Shown here: piece by piece, positions 59,288 to 64,000 of the stretch
Layout: each line of letters starts with the position of its first letter
Position numbering within the stretch: the stretch's first letter is position 1
DNA from: Gloeobacter kilaueensis JS1
GTDB taxonomy: Bacteria > Cyanobacteriota > Cyanobacteriia > Gloeobacterales > Gloeobacteraceae
Direction of reading: 5' to 3'
NCBI RefSeq assembly: GCF_000484535.1
Contig: NC_022600.1
Coordinates: 2,976,001-3,040,000, forward strand
Length of the DNA stretch: 64,000 nt
The notes under the pieces: model-generated
Told to the model about the DNA's origin: nothing
What the model saw: only the letters and a program-made list of their open reading frames with translations
Databases searched by the model: none
Program-made: the position numbers and the translations under genes

Positions 59288-61750
59288 ATGAGCAGAGGCG
59301 AGCGAGGGGCTGGGCGGCGAGCGGAGTTGCTCGCCCCGGCGGGGGATTGGGAGTGCCTGCGGGCAGCGGTCGAGAACGGTGCCGACGCTGTGTACTTTGG
59401 GCTGGAGCGCTTCAACGCCCGGATGCGTGCCCAGAACTTTACCGCCGCCGATCTGCCGGAACTGGTTGCCTTTTTGCACCGCCGGGGCGTCAAAGGCTAC
59501 GTCACCTTCAATACCCTGGTCTTTGCCGACGAACTCGCCGAGGCCGAGCAGTACCTGCGCACGGTGATCGCGGCGGGGGTGGATGGGGCGATCGTCCAGG
59601 ACATCGGCATCTGCCGGCTGATCCGGGGGATCTCACCGGATTTTCCGATCCACGCTTCGACCCAGATGACGATCACGAGCGCGGCGGGGGTGGCCTTTGC
59701 CCGCGATCTAGGCTGCGATCAGGTCGTGCTCGCCCGCGAGTGCTCCCTCGCTGAGATAGCAAAAATTCAGCAAACTGCCGCTTCGGCTGGCCTGCCCCTC
59801 GAAGTGTTCGTCCACGGCGCGCTCTGCGTCGCCTACTCCGGGCAGTGTCTGACCTCGGAGGCGCTCGGTGGCCGCTCGGCCAACCGGGGCGAGTGCGCCC
59901 AGGCGTGCCGGATGCCCTACGAGCTGATTGCCGACGGTGAAGTCGTAGATCTGGGGGGCAGAGCCTATCTTTTAAGCCCCCAGGATCTCTGTGGAATTGC
60001 GCTTTTGCCGGAGCTGGTGCGCTCTGGGGTCGCCTCGCTCAAGATCGAGGGCCGCCTCAAGTCGCCGGAGTACGTGGCCAACATCACCCGCGCCTACCGC
60101 CAGGCGCTCGATCGAATAGAGGTTGCCGACGATCTTGCTTCCCCGAGCGCCGAGGTGCGCTACGAACTGGAGATGGCCTTTTCGCGGGGACTTTCGACCG
60201 GCTGGCTGGAGGGCACCGACAACCAGAAACTTGTTCACGCCCGCTTTGGCAAAAAGCGCGGCGTCCGGCTCGGGGAGGTACTGCAGATCGAGGGCAGCCA
60301 GGTTGGCCTGCTGCCGGATGCGCCCGTCAAACCCGGCGATGGGGTCGTCTTTGACAGTGGCCGTCCGGAGCAAGCGGAGGAGGGGGGACGGATCTGGACG
60401 GTGGAGCACAGACAGGACCGGCTCTGGCTGGGGTTTGCCCGAGGCGAGATCGACTGGCGGCGGGTGCGGGTGGGGGACATCCTCTGGAAGACCAGCGACC
60501 CCCAACTCGATCGCCAGTTGCGCCAGAGCTTTGCTGGCGATGCGCCCCGGTTTCAGCGGCCTCTGGGTCTGAGGGTCTGGGGCCGGGCGGGAGAGCTTCT
60601 GGCGATCGAGGGGCGCGACGAGGCGGGCCAGACCACGCGCGTCCTTTCGACCCTGCCGCTGGTCGCCGCTCAAAAGCAGGCTCTCACGGACGAGCGGCTG
60701 GCTGAGCAGCTCGGGCGGCTGGGCGGGACGCCCTTTTATCTGGGTGCGCTCGTCAACCAGCTCGAAGGGGCGCTCTACCTGCCTGTGAGCGAACTCAACC
60801 GATTGCGCCGCGAACTGGTCGAGCAACTTCTTGCCCTGCGCAGCCGGCCCCGGCGCTGGCAGATGCTTCCAGCGACTCCCGCCTGTGCCCCACCGCCCGC
60901 TGCTGTGCCTGCCGGTGCTCCAGAACTGATCGTCCTGGTGCGCTCACAGGAGCAGTTGGATGCCGTTCTCACAGGCGACATTCGGACTATCTACTGCGAG
61001 CTGGAAGATGGACGGCAGTACCGCCGGGCTGTCCAGCGCGCCCACGCAGGCGGCGCTGCCCTCTGGGTCGCTCCGCCGCGCATCTACAAGCCGGGCGAAG
61101 ACTGGCTCTTGGACCAGGTACGCTCCAGCGGCGCTGACGGTTATCTGGTGCGCAACTACGATCACCTGCGCTACTTTGCAAGTGATCCCTGTGTGGGCGA
61201 TTTTTCGCTCAATATTGCCAATCCCCTCGCCGCCGCCCACTGGATGGAGAGCTATGGGCTGCGGCGGCTCACCGCCTCCTACGATCTCAATATCCAGCAG
61301 CTGACAGCCCTGCTCAAGACGGCACCGCCCGAGTGGTTCGAGATCACCATCCACCAGCACATGCCCCTGTTTCACATGGAGCACTGCGTCTTCTGTGGGT
61401 TTTTGTCCGAAGGCTCCGACTACACCAACTGCGGTCGGCCCTGTGAGCGGTTGGCCGTCCGGCTGCGCGACCGGGTGGGCGACGAACATCCCCTCAAAGC
61501 CGACGCCGGTTGCCGCAACACCGTCTTCAATGCCCGAGCCCAGAGCGGGGCGGAGGCCGTTCACCACCTCCGCGCCGCCGGAGCGCGCTACTTGCGCCTT
61601 GAATTTCTCGACGAATCGCCCGAACAGGTGGTCCGGACCATCGCCTGCTACCGACAGCTGCTCAATGGCACCTTGAGCGGCACTGCCCTGTGGCGCGAGT
61701 TGCAACTGCTCAACCAGTTGGGCGTCACCCGTGGCCAGCTCCCCGGCTGA
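59288..61750 (+). CDS. U32 peptidase-family protein (RlhA/YdcP-like)
   Basis: 820 residues. The N-terminal U32 domain has ELLAPAGDWECLRAAVENGADAVYFGLERFNARMRA, GYVTFNTLVF, HASTQMTITSAAG, EVFVHGALCVAYSGQCLTSEALGGRSANRGECAQACRMPY (cysteine-rich, Fe-S-type) and LKIEGRLKSPEYVANITRAYRQAL. A DUF3656-like region follows and a second U32-like half ends with HMPLFHMEHCVFCGFLSEGSDYTNCGRPCE. Relatives hydroxylate 23S rRNA (RlhA) or tRNA (TrhP); here an RNA-modification role is inferred. ATG 59288 follows GGGAGAAGGTG. Confidence 0.85.
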   Translation: MSRGERGAGRRAELLAPAGDWECLRAAVENGADAVYFGLERFNARMRAQNFTAADLPELVAFLHRRGVKGYVTFNTLVFADELAEAEQYLRTVIAAGVDGAIVQDIGICRLIRGISPDFPIHASTQMTITSAAGVAFARDLGCDQVVLARECSLAEIAKIQQTAASAGLPLEVFVHGALCVAYSGQCLTSEALGGRSANRGECAQACRMPYELIADGEVVDLGGRAYLLSPQDLCGIALLPELVRSGVASLKIEGRLKSPEYVANITRAYRQALDRIEVADDLASPSAEVRYELEMAFSRGLSTGWLEGTDNQKLVHARFGKKRGVRLGEVLQIEGSQVGLLPDAPVKPGDGVVFDSGRPEQAEEGGRIWTVEHRQDRLWLGFARGEIDWRRVRVGDILWKTSDPQLDRQLRQSFAGDAPRFQRPLGLRVWGRAGELLAIEGRDEAGQTTRVLSTLPLVAAQKQALTDERLAEQLGRLGGTPFYLGALVNQLEGALYLPVSELNRLRRELVEQLLALRSRPRRWQMLPATPACAPPPAAVPAGAPELIVLVRSQEQLDAVLTGDIRTIYCELEDGRQYRRAVQRAHAGGAALWVAPPRIYKPGEDWLLDQVRSSGADGYLVRNYDHLRYFASDPCVGDFSLNIANPLAAAHWMESYGLRRLTASYDLNIQQLTALLKTAPPEWFEITIHQHMPLFHMEHCVFCGFLSEGSDYTNCGRPCERLAVRLRDRVGDEHPLKADAGCRNTVFNARAQSGAEAVHHLRAAGARYLRLEFLDESPEQVVRTIACYRQLLNGTLSGTALWRELQLLNQLGVTRGQLPG

Positions 61751-61985
61751 GGTGCGGCGCGTTGAATATTGGTCGGCAGTCGGTTATAAAATTTGCATAC
61801 ATCTTCCAGGACAGTTCTTTCTGTACCGAATCGGCAAATTTGATTCCCTCTTAAAAGCACCTGCATAACACCGGAGCAAGCGGTAGTGTCCTTCGCCGAC
61901 TCCGCGCTCGTCTGTTCTATCCGTCGAAGCGGGAGAGCCGAATTCGTGCGCGCCTATCTGCTACATCAAAGGAGCAAAAATAACG

Positions 61986-62795
61986 ATGAATCCTCAGACG
62001 ATACAGACTGTTACAGACCTGCTTATCAATGCTGGCCTCAAGATTATTGCGGCCCTGCTCATCTTTGCGATTGGCCGGGTGCTCATCGAATTTGCCGTCA
62101 GCCTGACGCGGCGCGCCCTCGACAAGCAGCGCATCGAGCCTACGCTTGTCCGCTACCTGGCTTCGGTGATCTCGGTGCTCGCCAATATTGCGCTCATCAT
62201 CGCCATCTTGGGCTTCTTTGGCGTCGAGACCACCAGCTTTGCCGCCCTGTTCGCCGCTGCCGGTATCGCGATCGGGGCGGCCTGGGCAGGGCTGCTCGCC
62301 AACTTTGCTGCCGGAGCCTTCATCATTGTCCTGCGGCCCTACAAGGTCGGCGATTTTATCACCGCCGGCGGGGTGACCGGTACCGTCAAAGAACTCGGCC
62401 TCTTCGTCACCGCGATCGACACGCCGGACAACGTTCTGGTCTTTGTCGGCAACAACAAAATTTTCTCAGACAACATCCAGAACTTCTCCGTCAACCCCTA
62501 CCGCCGCGTCGAACTGGCCGCCCAGCTCAACCACAGCGTCGATCACAACGACGCCATCGCTCGGCTCAAGCAGGGACTGGCCAATATCCCGAATGTCTTG
62601 AATTCACCGGCCCCCGATGTCGAGATTCTTGAATTCAACCTCTCAGGACCGGTACTGGCCGTGCGGCCCTACACCAACAACATCCACTACTGGCAGGTGT
62701 ACTTCGACACCAATCGCCTGATCCGCGAAAGCTTTGGCCAGGCGGGCTATCCCACCCCGGCCCAACACTTCGTTATCCGCAACGCCACCGGTTGA
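61986..62795 (+). CDS. MscS-family mechanosensitive channel
   Basis: 269 residues with three N-terminal membrane segments (TDLLINAGLKIIAALLIFAIGRVLIEF, LASVISVLANIALIIAILGFFGV, FAALFAAAGIAIGAAWAGLLANFAAGAFIIVLRP), the third being the pore-lining TM3 with its Gly/Ala pattern. The beta domain YKVGDFITAGGVTGTVKELGLFVTAIDTPDNVLVFVGNNKIFSDNIQNFS follows. It is of the small-conductance type that releases solutes on hypo-osmotic shock. AAAGGAGC precedes the ATG at 11 bases. Confidence 0.93.
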   Translation: MNPQTIQTVTDLLINAGLKIIAALLIFAIGRVLIEFAVSLTRRALDKQRIEPTLVRYLASVISVLANIALIIAILGFFGVETTSFAALFAAAGIAIGAAWAGLLANFAAGAFIIVLRPYKVGDFITAGGVTGTVKELGLFVTAIDTPDNVLVFVGNNKIFSDNIQNFSVNPYRRVELAAQLNHSVDHNDAIARLKQGLANIPNVLNSPAPDVEILEFNLSGPVLAVRPYTNNIHYWQVYFDTNRLIRESFGQAGYPTPAQHFVIRNATG

Positions 62796-62872
62796 GGCCG
62801 CAAAAAAATCCAGGGTGCGCCGGGCAGAATTTGTGCTACGTTTACTTTGCCCCCTACCAAGGCCATCTACCA

Positions 62873-64000
62873 ATGTCGATAGCTCGGCGCATTCTCGTTC
62901 CGCTCCTTGGCGGCTGTCTTTTTTTGCTGGTAGCCAACTGTTCCCTCATGGCTGCCACCCAGATGCGGCAGTTCTACAGCGACGATTTTCCGGTCAAAGT
63001 CTACATCAGTCCTTATCTTGCCGGTTCGACGGAGACCGACGAGACGAAGCGCCCGCGCGTACCTGAGGCGGCCTACAACGCTTTGCGCCAGGCGGTGCTC
63101 GATTGGGATCTCCTGATGATCAATTCGCCCGACAAGCCGCTGGATCGGACCTATACGATCGTTCTCAAACAAAAGCTCGATGTCTCCGATGCTACTCGCT
63201 TCGCTAAATTTGGTTTTTTGGTCCTCACTGACCAACCCGGCGAGGCGGACCTGTTCGTCGAAGCTAGCGACCTCAAGACGTTCGATCTCAAAGACGGCAA
63301 GGAGGCTCTTGGCTACTTCTCTGCGGTCAGAAGCTACCGGCTCGGCAAGATCGCTATGGCCATCCACCAACACCTCTCCTCGGAGTTGCGGGTGGTACTG
63401 CTGCACGAAATTGGTCACGCCCTCGGATTGGATCATGTCGCCGACGACGGCAACGAAAGTTCCTGCAACCTGATGTCACCGACCAAATATACCTGCTCGA
63501 TTGCCCTGCCCGCCTGTCGGGGCAACAGCGAGCTGTGTATCGGTATCCTCGATTCTCAAATTCGCCAGATCGAAAAAGCACTGACGAGCGAAAGACCGAT
63601 TAATTCTGAACCGGTGGCAGCAAAACCGCAGGGCACCCAAACGAGCGAGTCCCAAGCAGCGACGAAGCAGCAGGAGACAACCACGACTGCGGTTGCGATC
63701 AAAACAAAAGTAGAATCGCCCCGGCCAATCGCCACTATTCAAGATTGGATAGCCGAATTTCAGCGCAAGATCAAAGCGGTTTGGGATCCGCCGGAGGTCG
63801 AGAAGGATGCGCGGACGGTGCTGACAGTTGTGGTTGATCGCGCTGGCCACGTCGGTGAAGTTGCCGTCAAAGAAAGCGCCGGTCTCAAGTCGATCGATGA
63901 AGCCGCCATCGCTGCCGTCCACAAGGCTGGGCCTTTCGTCGCCTTGCCAGGCAGCTATAAGGAACCCGAGGTGTACATGGACTTCACTCTCGACGTTCAT
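62873..64000 (+). CDS. Secreted zinc metallopeptidase fused to a TonB C-terminal domain (3' end cut)
   Basis: Open from ATG 62873 through the right edge (376 codons, no stop). A signal-type N-terminus (LGGCLFLLVANCSLMAA) is followed by a domain with HEIGHALGLDH (residues 178-188), the HExxHxxGxxH zinc site of matrixin-like peptidases, and a nearby Met-turn-like SCNLMSP. A Gln/Thr/Lys-rich linker leads to a TonB C-terminal domain from about residue 288 (IQDWIAEFQRKIKAVWDPPE, TVLTVVVDRAGHVGEVAVKESAG). The combination of a peptidase and a TonB-like domain is unusual. The protein end is missing. Confidence 0.85.
   Translation, partial: MSIARRILVPLLGGCLFLLVANCSLMAATQMRQFYSDDFPVKVYISPYLAGSTETDETKRPRVPEAAYNALRQAVLDWDLLMINSPDKPLDRTYTIVLKQKLDVSDATRFAKFGFLVLTDQPGEADLFVEASDLKTFDLKDGKEALGYFSAVRSYRLGKIAMAIHQHLSSELRVVLLHEIGHALGLDHVADDGNESSCNLMSPTKYTCSIALPACRGNSELCIGILDSQIRQIEKALTSERPINSEPVAAKPQGTQTSESQAATKQQETTTTAVAIKTKVESPRPIATIQDWIAEFQRKIKAVWDPPEVEKDARTVLTVVVDRAGHVGEVAVKESAGLKSIDEAAIAAVHKAGPFVALPGSYKEPEVYMDFTLDVH

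Noticed and set aside
1-64000. CRISPR arrays, tRNA and rRNA genes
   Set aside because: No regularly spaced repeats with unique spacers, no T-loop/acceptor pairs and no rRNA signatures were noticed on either strand.

Overview
The window looks like chromosome of a thylakoid-less cyanobacterium close to Gloeobacter. This rests on GC-rich coding sequence, a Gloeobacter/Verrucomicrobia-type repeat protein (46957-48132), a rubisco-activase-like AAA+ ATPase, a sucrose synthase, PEP-CTERM proteins, Uma2 and DUF6887/DUF6888-like genes, and TonB-dependent receptors. Genus is an inference; no rRNA or tRNA was seen.

Layout. 1-7.8 kb: a TonB receptor cut by the left edge, homoserine dehydrogenase, an InrS/CsoR-type metal sensor behind hflX, a Tat-exported aldo/keto reductase and a membrane protein. 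7.8-13.4 kb: a rearranged segment carrying a compact minus-strand operon of a lasso-peptide-type precursor, an HprK-like kinase and an ABC exporter. No maturation enzymes (B1, B2, C) are present, and the operon lies between a duplicated junction and an IS110 element. 13.4-26.6 kb: a sugar-type ABC ATPase, a DUF1778/GNAT toxin-antitoxin pair with a palindromic operator, a saccharopine-dehydrogenase-like protein, sucrose synthase, a metallophosphoesterase, rubisco activase, mraY, moeA, a Clp-N protein and a second ABC exporter.

26.9-46.3 kb is a glycosylation and surface-protein region. It has TPR proteins with GT9-like C-termini, a TPR-GT41 protein, and a cassette (PstS-like protein, PEP-CTERM protein(s), TPR-GT9 protein) present twice. 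The second cassette is broken by an IS630 element with exact TA target duplications, and its TPR-GT9 gene is fused to a second such unit. A shared intergenic element precedes the PEP-CTERM genes.

46.6-64 kb: the repeat protein, a TonB receptor preceded by two candidate Pho boxes, an island of small accessory genes and relics, a TPR pseudogene, a long hairpin repeat also found at 11.4 kb, a LolD/MacB-type ATPase, a B12-binding radical SAM protein, a U32 peptidase-family protein, a MscS channel and a metallopeptidase-TonB C-domain fusion cut by the right edge.

Most notable: the orphan lasso-type operon; a receptor mRNA whose Shine-Dalgarno region is complementary to the conserved core of the cyanobacterial sRNA Yfr1; candidate Pho boxes of 11-bp period before a TonB receptor and a TPR-GT9 gene; the duplicated secreted-protein/glycosyltransferase cassette; and an hflX whose conserved N-terminus begins at an ATA codon.
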